A stretch of DNA of 64,000 nt, from the NCBI GenBank assembly GCA_045591175.1, contig JAZNSI010000023.1, positions 1-64,000 on the forward strand. The letters run 5' to 3'. The notes below the pieces were generated by a model. It ran no database searches, was not told the origin of the DNA, and saw only the letters and a program-made list of their open reading frames with translations. Shown here piece by piece: positions 17,031 through 25,752 of this stretch (positions are counted from its first letter, which is position 1; each line of letters begins with the position of its first letter). This DNA is from UBA11524 sp045591175 (GTDB taxonomy: Bacteria; Bacillota; Clostridia; Christensenellales; Aristaeellaceae). The position numbers and the translations under genes were made by a program.

Positions 17031-18509
17031 ATGGCAACGCTGCGGATTCATTGCGGTCAGCAATGCATGACCGTTGATTTCACACCACCCAAGCAGCTGT
17101 CCGAGCTGCTGGCCCAAGCAGATGCCGCCCTCGCTCACCCTTGCGGCGGCCGGGGACTATGCGGCAAATGCGCCGTCGCCATCCTCGGCAATGTTTCCGA
17201 CCCCAGTGCGGCAGAACGGCGCTGCGGTGTTCGGTTGAGCTGCCAGGCTGTTATCACCGGTGACGCAGAGGTCACATTACCCTCGTTCCTGCCCATGACA
17301 GCCATCGAAGGCGGCAACGCGGCAGACCTTGCTCCTGTTGCGCCCATGGGCGGTCACTATGGCGCCGCCGTTGACATTGGCACTACCACCCTTGCTTTGC
17401 AACTGTATGATCTGCATACCGGCCGCTGCCTCGGCGCGGCAACCATGCTCAATCCGCAGACCAGTGTTTCTGCGGATGTGATCGGACGCATTGACGCTGC
17501 ACTTCACGGAAGACAGGAGGAACTCCGGCAGCAGATACACGCCGCAGTCACGACGCTGCTCTCCTCCGCATGCGCCAATGCAGACATTTCGGTCAGTCAG
17601 GTGGATTCCCTGGTCGTAACTGGCAACACCACCATGCTTTATCTGCTGACAGGCCGAAATCCCGATTCCCTTGCCCGTGCGCCTTTCACCGCGGACTGTC
17701 TCTTCGGGCAGGACGTCCCGCTGCTGGGGCGCAGCTGCTATCTGCCGCCCTGCCTGCATGCCTTTGTCGGCGCAGATACCGTCTGTGCGCTGCTTGCTTC
17801 CGGCATATGCGACAGCAACGAAACAGCCCTCCTGTGCGATGTCGGCACCAACGGCGAGCTGGCTCTTTGGCACCATGGACATCTCTACATCGCCTCCACC
17901 GCAGCCGGCCCCGCCTTTGAGGGCGCAGGCATCCGCTGCGGCTGCGCCAGCATCCCCGGCGCGATCGATCGGGTGGAGATTGTCCACGGCAAGCTGTGCT
18001 GTCACACGATCGGCGGCAACAAGGCTGCTGGCATTTGCGGCTCCGGTCTGCTGGACGCCATTGCCGTCATGCTGGACATCGGCATCCTGGATGAAACAGG
18101 CTTCCTTGAGGGGGATGATTTCTCCCTTGCGGAGACAGTCTCCCTCACACAGAGCGACATCCGCGCCGTGCAGCTGGCCAAGGCTGCCACGCATGCTGGT
18201 ATCATGTGTCTGCTGGATGCCGCCGGCTGCTCTCCTGAAAACGTATCCGCGCTCTACCTGGCAGGCGGCTTCGGCAGTCACCTGAGTATGCGCAGCGCAG
18301 TACGTGTGGGGCTGATTCCCGCAGAGCTGGCTGCCCGTGCATGCAGCATCGGTAATGCGGCCCTTGATGGAGCATCGATGCTCCTGATGAACACCCATCT
18401 TCGTCAGAAAGCTGCAGCCCTTGCGAAGAACTGCTGCCACGTCCGCCTTGACGGCAATGCAACCTTCCGTGAACGCTATGTGGATGCCATGCTCTTTGGC
18501 GGCGACTGA
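17031..18509 (+). CDS. Corrinoid activation protein (ferredoxin-ASKHA, RACE type)
   Basis: A 492-residue reductive activator of corrinoid enzymes. The N-terminus is a [2Fe-2S] ferredoxin domain with Cys38, Cys44, Cys47 and Cys71; a linker and an ASKHA-fold ATPase follow, opening with AAVDIGTTTLALQLYD and containing DVGTNGELAL and GICGSGLLDAIA. The family returns accidentally oxidised cob(II)alamin to cob(I)alamin at the expense of ATP. Its short form here lacks the extra domain of some relatives. ATG 17031 starts 2 bases after the methyltransferase stop, so the genes are coupled. Confidence 0.92.
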   Translation: MATLRIHCGQQCMTVDFTPPKQLSELLAQADAALAHPCGGRGLCGKCAVAILGNVSDPSAAERRCGVRLSCQAVITGDAEVTLPSFLPMTAIEGGNAADLAPVAPMGGHYGAAVDIGTTTLALQLYDLHTGRCLGAATMLNPQTSVSADVIGRIDAALHGRQEELRQQIHAAVTTLLSSACANADISVSQVDSLVVTGNTTMLYLLTGRNPDSLARAPFTADCLFGQDVPLLGRSCYLPPCLHAFVGADTVCALLASGICDSNETALLCDVGTNGELALWHHGHLYIASTAAGPAFEGAGIRCGCASIPGAIDRVEIVHGKLCCHTIGGNKAAGICGSGLLDAIAVMLDIGILDETGFLEGDDFSLAETVSLTQSDIRAVQLAKAATHAGIMCLLDAAGCSPENVSALYLAGGFGSHLSMRSAVRVGLIPAELAARACSIGNAALDGASMLLMNTHLRQKAAALAKNCCHVRLDGNATFRERYVDAMLFGGD

Positions 18510-18543
18510 TTTTCTGTGAATTGTAACAATTCAGCCCGTTTTA

Positions 18544-18572
18544 TTGACATTCGATATTTCATTTGCTATGAT
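18544..18572 (+). promoter_or_regulatory. Promoter of the DUF4153 gene with embedded AraC-like motif
   Basis: TTGACA (18544-18549), 17-bp spacer, TATGAT (18567-18572). The spacer contains TTCGATATTTCATT (18550-18563), identical to the motif in the araC/uroD intergenic region, so a bound regulator would occlude this promoter. Confidence 0.65.
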
Positions 18573-18575
18573 AAA

Positions 18576-18604
18576 GTCGCTGGAAACAGATTCCAGCGGC
18601 TTTT
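18576..18604 (+). promoter_or_regulatory. Leader hairpin right after the promoter
   Basis: A 10-bp stem (CGCTGGAA with TTCCAGCG plus two flanking pairs) and a 5-base loop, followed by TTTT. It would form at the 5' end of the mRNA. It resembles a terminator, but lies upstream of the gene. Confidence 0.5.
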
Positions 18605-18625
18605 CCTTACGAAAGGAGCATTCGC

Positions 18626-20422
18626 ATGAAAATCAGTCTAAAACCCGGAAGGATCATCAGCAAGCTGTGGAAGCATTATTCTGCCTCTGCAGTATTCTGC
18701 GTGGTGATCTCCATCCTTGCCACGATCGTTGACTTTCTCTGGTGGAACGAAACGACCAGCGCACTGCGCCAAACACTGACCAATGCCAGCAACGCATTTC
18801 TGTTTGGCCTTGTGATATCAACGGCCGTTTCCACCCTGCTGAATCGGAAGAAGGCCTCCACGCTGCTGGCATGGGCATGCGGAATCGCTGCTGCGGCCCT
18901 GGAGTACTTCTTCCCGAACAGCGATCTCTATGGCGGCGCTGCACTTGCTGCAGTGTGCCTGTGCCTTTGGGCGGCTGCGGGCCGCGAGAAGCCCTCCCTT
19001 CGCCTGAATCAGATCTGCGGGTGGTTCTTCGTCTGCCTGGGGATGTCCATCGTCATCTGGCTGGCGCTGAATATCATCCAGTCCGCGATCCTCTCGTTGT
19101 TCTTCCCCGGTGCCGCCAGTAATATCAGGACAGGCTTTTCCTCGCTGGTCTCCTACTTCAGCTTCCTGCTATTCGCCCCCTGGATGTTCCTGGGCGGTCT
19201 GCCGGACGAATCCACCCCCGATGATAAGCGCCTTGGTTTTCGGAAGTTCAACGCGCGGGTCATGCTGCCCCTGTCGCTGCTGCTGATGGCTGTACTGCTG
19301 GCTTACGTTGGCAAGATCGTCCTCACTTGGACGATGCCCGTGGGCACCATGAACGGCTATGCCCTGGCAGCGCTGGCGCTTTTCACCTTCTTCCATTTGA
19401 CGCTGACGGGCGAGGAAAACAAGATTGCCGCCTTCTTCCGCAAATGGGCAGGCTGGCTGATGCTGCCCATCCTTGCTGCGCAGCAGGTTGGCGTATGGAT
19501 TCGCGTCAGCGCCTACGGCCTGACTTACGCCCGAATTTGCGGCATCGTGTTTACGGTGTTGTGTGCGGCAGTGGTAGTCACCGCCCTGCTGCGCAAGCGT
19601 GCATGCTGGTTCTTCCCTGCGGCAGCCATTGCAGCCGTCATCTTCATCGCGTCCCCGCTGAATGCAGGAAATATCGCCCGCATGAACCAGGAGGATCGCC
19701 TGGAAGCCGCCCTGCAGCGCAACAACATGCTGACGGAGGACGGCGCCATCATCCCCAACGCTGATGCAGCTCTGGATGACCGCACCATCATCTACGATTC
19801 CATCAGCTACCTGCTGCAGCAGGACGCTCCCGATGCCAGCCTCACCGCCTGGCTGAACGCCTATTTCACCAAGGATGATGGGAATCGTATCTATGCCAGC
19901 GCGGACGACCTTTACAAGTTGCTGGGCTTTGCCCGTCCAAGAAAGCAGGCCGACAGCCAGTACAATCGCTGGCATTACTCCGGCACCGCCCAGTCCAACG
20001 AGCTGGATACCCGCGGCATTGCCTACGCATCCTGGTTTGGCGCAAGCGCTCACTTTGCCAGCGCTGAAGCATATCAGGAGGCGCGGGCAGCCAACCCGGA
20101 CATCGACCAGGACTACTTCATCGTGGATGAAGCTGCGCTGCATGCCGCCATCCTGTCCGTCACGACGGACTGCACGCTGCCGGACATTCCCCTGACGCTG
20201 GTCATTGATGGCGACGCGATCCTGCTCAATCCCCTGCTGACCGCCACGGAGATCACCCCGGATTATCAGATCAACCTCCGCAATTTCACCCTTGAAAACG
20301 ACCGCATCCCGCTTTCCTCCGGGCAGATCCTTCATATCGGCAGCCTGGATATCAGCGCTTATTCCTCCGGCACGGTGTACATTCATCTCACCGGCTGGCT
20401 CCTCACCCCCGAAACCGAATAA
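18626..20422 (+). CDS. DUF4153 polytopic membrane protein
   Basis: A 598-residue integral membrane protein. The first 350 residues form about ten hydrophobic segments, including a SYFSFLLFAPWMFLGGLP stretch; the last 240 residues are mostly polar and would fold outside the membrane. Organisation and composition fit DUF4153, whose function is unknown. ATG 18626 follows GAAAGGAGCATTC. It has its own promoter and a bidirectional terminator. Its only link to the corrinoid operon is the shared motif in its promoter. Confidence 0.75.
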   Translation: MKISLKPGRIISKLWKHYSASAVFCVVISILATIVDFLWWNETTSALRQTLTNASNAFLFGLVISTAVSTLLNRKKASTLLAWACGIAAAALEYFFPNSDLYGGAALAAVCLCLWAAAGREKPSLRLNQICGWFFVCLGMSIVIWLALNIIQSAILSLFFPGAASNIRTGFSSLVSYFSFLLFAPWMFLGGLPDESTPDDKRLGFRKFNARVMLPLSLLLMAVLLAYVGKIVLTWTMPVGTMNGYALAALALFTFFHLTLTGEENKIAAFFRKWAGWLMLPILAAQQVGVWIRVSAYGLTYARICGIVFTVLCAAVVVTALLRKRACWFFPAAAIAAVIFIASPLNAGNIARMNQEDRLEAALQRNNMLTEDGAIIPNADAALDDRTIIYDSISYLLQQDAPDASLTAWLNAYFTKDDGNRIYASADDLYKLLGFARPRKQADSQYNRWHYSGTAQSNELDTRGIAYASWFGASAHFASAEAYQEARAANPDIDQDYFIVDEAALHAAILSVTTDCTLPDIPLTLVIDGDAILLNPLLTATEITPDYQINLRNFTLENDRIPLSSGQILHIGSLDISAYSSGTVYIHLTGWLLTPETE

Positions 20423-20428
20423 TACAAA

Positions 20429-20465
20429 ATCGCCGGACGCTCTCCTTACAGAAGCGTCCGGCGAT
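20429..20465. terminator. Bidirectional terminator
   Basis: A perfect 13-bp stem, ATCGCCGGACGCT with AGCGTCCGGCGAT, between the convergent DUF4153 and GH5 genes. The T/A tracts are short on both sides. Confidence 0.7.
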
Positions 20466-20479
20466 CCTTATGCCGTATT

Positions 20480-21640
20480 TTACTTGATGTAACCCCATTC
20501 CACGGAGTTTGCGCCCTCAAACAGCGCATCCAGAACGGTGGGCCAGGGAGAAATCGCATCACCGCGGCGATCGATCCAGGCATGACATTCGCCGCCGGAA
20601 TTACCATTATGGCCGTTGTCCCAAATGACGATCGGGACGCCGAAGCTCGCAGCCTGCTTGCCCATGTGATACGCCCAATTCTCGCGGGCGGTGGGGTTAT
20701 CCTTGTTGGTCGCACCGGTTTCACCGATCACCACCGGGATGCCTTTGTTCAGGAACAGGCCCTTGATGCTGTAGAAGACCATGTTGATCTCCGTCGTGTG
20801 GGTCTGGTAAAGACGGTTGAAGTTCACCTGCGTGTCAGCCAGGCAGAAATCGTAGGGCGTGTAGCTATGCACGGACACAATGATATTCTCCGCATCTGCG
20901 CCGTTCCACTGGGGGATCTTGATCGCATTCATCACCGCAGAGGAGCATCCCGCCGCATAGCCGGGGATCATCAGTGCGCGCTCGCCATTGTGACCCTTCG
21001 CATCGGTGCGGATGGTATTCACAAATACCTGATTGAGATAATTCACAGCTGCGATACCAGCCGCATTCGCGTTCCATTCGGAGGGAGTTCCCTTCATGCG
21101 GGGCTCGTTCATGCCCTCAAAAATGAGATGCTGGTCATAATCCGCGAAGTAGTCAGCAACCTGACGCCAGATCGCAGCAAGCTGAACACCGATCTTCTCA
21201 TAATCCGTATCCAGCGTCTTGACATTCAGCCACTTGTCTTCATGATGCACGTTGATGATGATGTACAGGCCCTCTTCATAGCACCAGTCGATCACTTCCT
21301 TGACACGGGCGAGGAAGTCAGGGTTGATCGTGTAGGCACCATCGTTGGAAAGCTGAGGATACCAGGTCACAGGAATACGGATGGTCTTGAAGCCCGCTTC
21401 CTTCACCTTATGGATCAGCTCACGGGTCACCCGCGGATTGCCCCAGGTCGTTTCATGGGAACTGACAGAGACCTTCCTGCCGTTATGAGCGTCGAACGTA
21501 TTGCCCAGATTCCAGCCAATGCCCATCTGGGACACGATCTCCATCGCAGTCTTGCCGGTCATCTCTTCCGCGGATGCATTCAGAGGCAGGGCTGCCAGCA
21601 GCAGCATCGCCGCAAGCAGGGTGCACAGCATCTTCTTCAT
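20480..21640 (-). CDS. Secreted GH5 endoglucanase-like glycoside hydrolase
   Basis: A 386-residue secreted hydrolase. A signal peptide (1-24, cleavage after ASA) precedes a GH5 barrel that begins GIGWNLGNTFDA, a mark of cellulase-type subfamilies. Glu179 in FEGMNEPR is the acid/base and Glu307 in VIGETGA the nucleophile; Trp340 (VIWDNG) lies in the active site. It should cut beta-1,4-glucans or related plant polysaccharides outside the cell. No carbohydrate-binding module, dockerin or anchor is visible. ATG 21640 follows AAGGAGGAACG and lies 12 bases behind tex. Confidence 0.92.
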   Translation of the reverse strand: MKKMLCTLLAAMLLLAALPLNASAEEMTGKTAMEIVSQMGIGWNLGNTFDAHNGRKVSVSSHETTWGNPRVTRELIHKVKEAGFKTIRIPVTWYPQLSNDGAYTINPDFLARVKEVIDWCYEEGLYIIINVHHEDKWLNVKTLDTDYEKIGVQLAAIWRQVADYFADYDQHLIFEGMNEPRMKGTPSEWNANAAGIAAVNYLNQVFVNTIRTDAKGHNGERALMIPGYAAGCSSAVMNAIKIPQWNGADAENIIVSVHSYTPYDFCLADTQVNFNRLYQTHTTEINMVFYSIKGLFLNKGIPVVIGETGATNKDNPTARENWAYHMGKQAASFGVPIVIWDNGHNGNSGGECHAWIDRRGDAISPWPTVLDALFEGANSVEWGYIK

Positions 21641-21652
21641 GGTCGTTCCTCC

Positions 21653-23818
21653 TTATTTCTCGGCAGGCTTGCGCATCGTCAGAGCAATGCGCTTGCGCTG
21701 CATGTCGACGTCCTTGATCCAAACCGTCACAATGTCGCCCACCCGGACAGCCTCGCTGGGGTGGTTGATACGGCGACCCGGGAACTGGCTGATGTGCACC
21801 AGGCCATCCTGATGCACGCCGATGTCCACAAACGCGCCGAAGTCCGTCACATTGCGGACGGTGCCCTTCAGCTCCAGGCCAGGCTTCAGGTCCTTCATTT
21901 CCATCACGTCGGAGCGCAGGATGGGCGGCGGCAGTTCGTCGCGGGGGTCGCGGCCGGGCTTGGAAAGCTCCGCAGCGATGTCACGCAACGTGGGCTCGCC
22001 CACATTCAGCTCCGCAGCAAGCACGGCAAAGCCAACTTCCTCAGCCATCTGATAAAGCGTGCCAACAGCCTTCGCCGGCGTCAAGCCGAATCGCTTGAGC
22101 AGCCCCTTGGCGGCATCGTAGCTCTCCGGATGAACGCCGGTGTTCTCGATCAGCTCCTTGCCGCCGGGTACCCGCAGGAAGCCCGCGCACTGCTCGAAGG
22201 CCTTCGGGCCCAGGCGCGGCACCTTCTTCAGCTGCGCGCGGCTGGTGAATGCACCGTTCTCCTCACGATAGGCCACAATGTTCTTCGCGATGGTCTTGTT
22301 GATGCCCGCCACATGGGACAAAAGCGACACAGAGGCAGTATTGACGTCTACGCCCACAGCATTGACGCAATCTTCCACGACGCCATCCAGGGCAGCATCC
22401 AGCTCAGCTGGCTTCAAATCATGCTGATACTGGCCCACGCCAATGGCCTTCGGGTCGATCTTGACCAGCTCGGCCAGCGGATCCTGCAAACGCCTTGCAA
22501 TGGACACGGCGCTGCGCAGGTTGACGTCGAAGTCGGGGAATTCCTCCGCCGCCAGCTTGGAGGCGGAATATACCGACGCGCCGGACTCGCTGACGATCAT
22601 GTACGCCAGGCCGTCGCCCATGTCCAGTTCCTTCATCACCTGCACGAAAAACTGCTCCGTCTCGCGGCTGGCAGTGCCGTTACCGATAGCCGCGATGGAT
22701 ACCTGATGCTTGCGGATCAGCCGCTTGACGGTTTCCTTCGCAGTCTGTACCGCCGCAGCGCCCTTGAACACGGGGTAGATCACCGCCGTATCCAGCACAC
22801 GGCCCGTCTCATCCACCACGGCGATCTTGCAGCCGTGGGCATAGCCGGGGTCAAGGCCGATGGCGGTGCGTCCCTTGACGGGCGGAGCCATCAGCAGCGG
22901 CTTCAAATTCAGCGCAAACACGCGGATGGCCGCCGTTTGGGCCTTGTCCGTCAGTTCGCCGCGCAGCTCCGTATCCAGGGAGGGGGCGATCAAACGGGTG
23001 TAAGCATCGTCGCAGGCGCGGGCCACATATTCGCAGGCGGAAGATCCGTTATTGCGCACATACCCCGCGCGAACGACCGCCTGAGCCGTGGGTACGCTGA
23101 CCTCCAGCGCAACCTTGATTGCGCCTTCCTTTTCGGCGCGGTTCATGGCCAGCACACGATGACCGGGCATCATCCGCAGCGGCTCGCGGTGATCGTAGTA
23201 CATGCGGTAGGTGCTGTTCTCATCCGGCTCGTCCTCGGCAGCACGGGTAGCTACCTGGCACTCGCGGTGATAGTACGCCTTCAAACGGGCGCGCACGCCG
23301 GCGTCGTCGCTGACAGTCTCGGCAATGATATCCATCGCGCCCTGCAGAGCATCCTCCGCCGTGGGGACGCCCTTTTCCTCGTCCACGTACTTGGCGGCCA
23401 TCTCCTCCGGCGCAGCCATGCGGGGCGGCTGCATCATCAGCACGTTGGCCAGCGGCTCCAGGCCGCGCTCCTTGGCGATGGAAGCGCGGGTGCGGCGCTT
23501 GGGCCGGTAGGGACGGTACACGTCCTCCAGCTGCGCGAGGGTCGCGGCGTTGTCAAGAGCTGCCTGCAGCTCCTCCGTCCAGACCTCCAGCTTCTTCAGG
23601 GACTCGCTGATCTCATTGCGGCGCTGCTCGATATTTCGCAGCGCATTCAGCCGGTCGGAGATATCGCGCAGCTGCTGATCGTCCAGGGAGCCGTGCTGCT
23701 CCTTGCGGTAGCGGGCGATGAAGGGCAGCGTCGCGCCCTCGTCCAGCAGAGCGATGACCGCCTCCACCTGCCAGGGCTGGATGCTGAATTCTTTGCAAAG
23801 CGTTTCGATAATGGTCAA
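21653..23818 (-). CDS. tex: Tex family S1 RNA-binding transcription accessory protein
   Basis: A 721-residue Tex protein. The N-terminal helices begin with the family segment PWQVEAVIALLDEGATLPFI, and IARYRKE follows. The middle carries the YqgF-like RNase H fold (GLDPGYAHGCKIAVVDETG) and helix-hairpin-helix units. The end is an S1 domain (LKGTVRNVTDFGAFVDIGVH). Tex binds nucleic acid and affects transcription and stress tolerance. It overlaps the yaiI gene by 4 bases and is followed by the GH5 gene. Confidence 0.96.
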   Translation of the reverse strand: MTIIETLCKEFSIQPWQVEAVIALLDEGATLPFIARYRKEQHGSLDDQQLRDISDRLNALRNIEQRRNEISESLKKLEVWTEELQAALDNAATLAQLEDVYRPYRPKRRTRASIAKERGLEPLANVLMMQPPRMAAPEEMAAKYVDEEKGVPTAEDALQGAMDIIAETVSDDAGVRARLKAYYHRECQVATRAAEDEPDENSTYRMYYDHREPLRMMPGHRVLAMNRAEKEGAIKVALEVSVPTAQAVVRAGYVRNNGSSACEYVARACDDAYTRLIAPSLDTELRGELTDKAQTAAIRVFALNLKPLLMAPPVKGRTAIGLDPGYAHGCKIAVVDETGRVLDTAVIYPVFKGAAAVQTAKETVKRLIRKHQVSIAAIGNGTASRETEQFFVQVMKELDMGDGLAYMIVSESGASVYSASKLAAEEFPDFDVNLRSAVSIARRLQDPLAELVKIDPKAIGVGQYQHDLKPAELDAALDGVVEDCVNAVGVDVNTASVSLLSHVAGINKTIAKNIVAYREENGAFTSRAQLKKVPRLGPKAFEQCAGFLRVPGGKELIENTGVHPESYDAAKGLLKRFGLTPAKAVGTLYQMAEEVGFAVLAAELNVGEPTLRDIAAELSKPGRDPRDELPPPILRSDVMEMKDLKPGLELKGTVRNVTDFGAFVDIGVHQDGLVHISQFPGRRINHPSEAVRVGDIVTVWIKDVDMQRKRIALTMRKPAEK

Positions 23819-24291
23819 GTCTCGTTTCCTCCCGATGCCTGGATCGTCAGGCTGATGAGTTCTTCAAAGGCAGCAGAAAAGCGCTGCCGGTCTTCCTCGG
23901 TGAATTTTGACGGGCCGCGCAGATGATGCTTTCCCGATGCACGTCTGGCCTTCTTGGCCAAGTGGCGCTCCATGAGCATCATGTCGATGTTGTCGTCCGT
24001 ATAGCGCTTGCCGGAATGATGGATGGCATACGCGCCCTTCCCCAGCGCCATGGCGGCCACGCCGTAGTCCTGGGTGACCACGATATCTCCCCGGCGGCAC
24101 AGGTTCATCAGGGCAATATCCACCGCGTCCGCGCCAGAGGACACATGGCGCACCTGCGCATACTCGCTGTGCATGAGGTGGTGCTCATCGCACAGCAGGG
24201 TCATAGGCAGCGCGTGTCTGCGAGCTGCGTCCTCCACCTGCCGGACAACGGGACAGGCGTCCGCGTCCACCAGAATGTTCGGCGCGCTCAT
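23815..24291 (-). CDS. YaiI/YqxD family protein (DUF188, UPF0178)
   Basis: A 158-residue protein of the YaiI/YqxD group. ILVDADACPVVRQVE at the N-terminus and VTQDYGVAAMALGKGA in the middle are the conserved, PIN-like acidic segments; the end is rich in basic residues. The biochemical role is not established, although the fold suggests nuclease ancestry. It overlaps the genes on both sides by 4 bases. Confidence 0.9.
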   Translation of the reverse strand: MSAPNILVDADACPVVRQVEDAARRHALPMTLLCDEHHLMHSEYAQVRHVSSGADAVDIALMNLCRRGDIVVTQDYGVAAMALGKGAYAIHHSGKRYTDDNIDMMLMERHLAKKARRASGKHHLRGPSKFTEEDRQRFSAAFEELISLTIQASGGNET

Positions 24292-24698
24292 ATGATGACC
24301 CCGTTGCAGTGGTCGATCTCATGCTGGATGATCTGCGCAATCCAGCCGGTGTACTTCTGCCGCCTGGGCAGGAAGGCTGCGTCCTGATAGCTGACCTCGA
24401 TGGTCTTGAAGCGCCTGCACTTGCGCACGCCCATCAAGGACAGGCAGCCTTCCTCCGCCTCGTATTCGCCGGACTTTGCCACGATCTCCGGGTTCACCAT
24501 CGGCATGGAGATGGGCCCCATCCGCACCACAATGATGCGCTTAAGCACGCCGATCATGTTCGCGGCCATGCCCACGCAGCCGTCCAGGTGGGCATTCAGG
24601 GTATCCACCAGGTCGGTGATGACCTGTTGATCCGCAGGCGTTGCCTTTTCACTGGGCTGGGACAGAAACATCATGTCCCGCATGATGGGCCTGATCAC
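24288..24698 (-). CDS. Peptide deformylase-like protein with altered motif I
   Basis: A 136-residue protein of the peptide deformylase family, which removes formyl from nascent Met. Motif II (EGCLS, 83-87) and the metal motif HEIDH (126-130) are intact. Motif I, normally G-V-G-L-A-A-P-Q, reads GCVGMAANMIG (40-50), so the Gln that helps hold the transition state is Met48. The protein is also shorter than the usual 150-190 residues. It may be a second, specialised PDF rather than the main enzyme. It overlaps both neighbours by 4 bases. Confidence 0.8.
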   Translation of the reverse strand: MIRPIMRDMMFLSQPSEKATPADQQVITDLVDTLNAHLDGCVGMAANMIGVLKRIIVVRMGPISMPMVNPEIVAKSGEYEAEEGCLSLMGVRKCRRFKTIEVSYQDAAFLPRRQKYTGWIAQIIQHEIDHCNGVII

Positions 24699-25354
24699 CG
24701 TTTCTTCACCACCACGCCGCCGGTCTTCCAGATGGACTTCTCCGGCACAACGCCGCGCACGGAGGACAGCGGGTAGATATTGCTTTCGCGGCCGATCACC
24801 GTGCCGGGGTTGAGCACGCTGTTGCAGCCGACTTCCACCAGGTCACCCAGCATGGCGCCCATCTTCTTCAGGCCGGTTTCGATGGCTTCCTCACCGCTGC
24901 GGACGACCACCAGCGTCTTGTCGCTCTTGACGTTGGAGGTGATGGAGCCCGCGCCCATGTGGCTCTTGTAGCCCAGGATGCTGTCACCCACATAGTTGTA
25001 GTGAGGCACCTGCACGCTGTCAAAGATGATGACATTCTTCAGCTCCACGGAATTGCCCACCACGCAGCCCTCGCCCACCAGCGCGCTGCCGCGGACGAAT
25101 GCGCCATGACGCACCTCGGTTTTGGCGCCAATGATGCAGGGCGCGCCCAGATAAGCAGTGGGGGCGACGGTCGCCGTCACATGCACCCACACCTGAGGTG
25201 CGACCTCGGTATACTGAGTCTTGTCAAGGCCCTCGCCCAGGCGGATGATCTCGGCTTTGATGCCCTTGAGGGCTTCCCAGGGATAGGTGTACTGGCGCAG
25301 ATAGTCAGCGGCCAGGGTGTGCTCCAGAGAATACAAGTCATTGATCGTATACAT
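24695..25354 (-). CDS. Left-handed beta-helix nucleotidyl/acyltransferase-like protein
   Basis: A 219-residue protein made mainly of hexapeptide repeats, for example GAPCIIGAKTEVRHGAFVRG and GEGCVVGNSVELKNVIIFD, forming a left-handed beta-helix. The end segment NPGTVIGRESNIYPLSSVRG is typical of the C-terminal domain of UDP-GlcNAc pyrophosphorylase relatives. No N-terminal nucleotidyltransferase domain is present, so it is either a stand-alone acyltransferase or a binding protein. ATG 25354 follows TTGGAGGGAAATGT. Confidence 0.72.
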   Translation of the reverse strand: MYTINDLYSLEHTLAADYLRQYTYPWEALKGIKAEIIRLGEGLDKTQYTEVAPQVWVHVTATVAPTAYLGAPCIIGAKTEVRHGAFVRGSALVGEGCVVGNSVELKNVIIFDSVQVPHYNYVGDSILGYKSHMGAGSITSNVKSDKTLVVVRSGEEAIETGLKKMGAMLGDLVEVGCNSVLNPGTVIGRESNIYPLSSVRGVVPEKSIWKTGGVVVKKR

Positions 25355-25413
25355 ACATTTCCCTCCAATATAGTGGTATATAAGTATTCGCTTTTAAGCA
25401 GGATTTCCCTGCA

Positions 25414-25752
25414 TTATTCACCAGGCTTTTTCCAGCGAGTCATGTTACGCACATGCTTGGCGCGATAGACCGCCTCAAACTCCTCGGGTGATACGTCAAA
25501 GCAAAGCAAGATGTCGTTGAAATACATCAGGACATCCGCCAGCTCCTCTACGAAATCACGGCGAACCTCGCCAGGCTGAGCGATCTCCTCCGCCGGATGA
25601 CGCTTCACCACCTGGATGGCCTCGCCCAGTTCCGCCAGCATCCACAGCATCTTGTTCTTCCCGTGCTCCGGGTCGACCGATTCCCACCAGCCCGCGTAAC
25701 GCGCCTGGAGTGCCTGCTGCATCTCCCGCATATCCTTCATGTCAAGGCTCAT
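25414..25752 (-). CDS. MazG-like NTP pyrophosphohydrolase
   Basis: A 112-residue all-helical protein of the MazG/dUTPase-like superfamily. The metal-binding pattern WMLAELGEAI...DFVEELADVLMYFND (E-x2-E...E-x2-D) is present. Such enzymes clean up noncanonical nucleoside triphosphates. ATG 25752 overlaps the stop of the preceding acetyltransferase gene as ATGA, and a GGAGGAACG site precedes it. Confidence 0.8.
   Translation of the reverse strand: MSLDMKDMREMQQALQARYAGWWESVDPEHGKNKMLWMLAELGEAIQVVKRHPAEEIAQPGEVRRDFVEELADVLMYFNDILLCFDVSPEEFEAVYRAKHVRNMTRWKKPGE

Noticed and set aside
20582..23926. A 1,114-codon open frame on the plus strand
   Set aside because: It lies entirely opposite the GH5 and tex genes, whose motifs and ribosome sites are clear. 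Its residues are His/Arg/Leu/Val-rich as expected for the antisense of GC-rich coding sequence.
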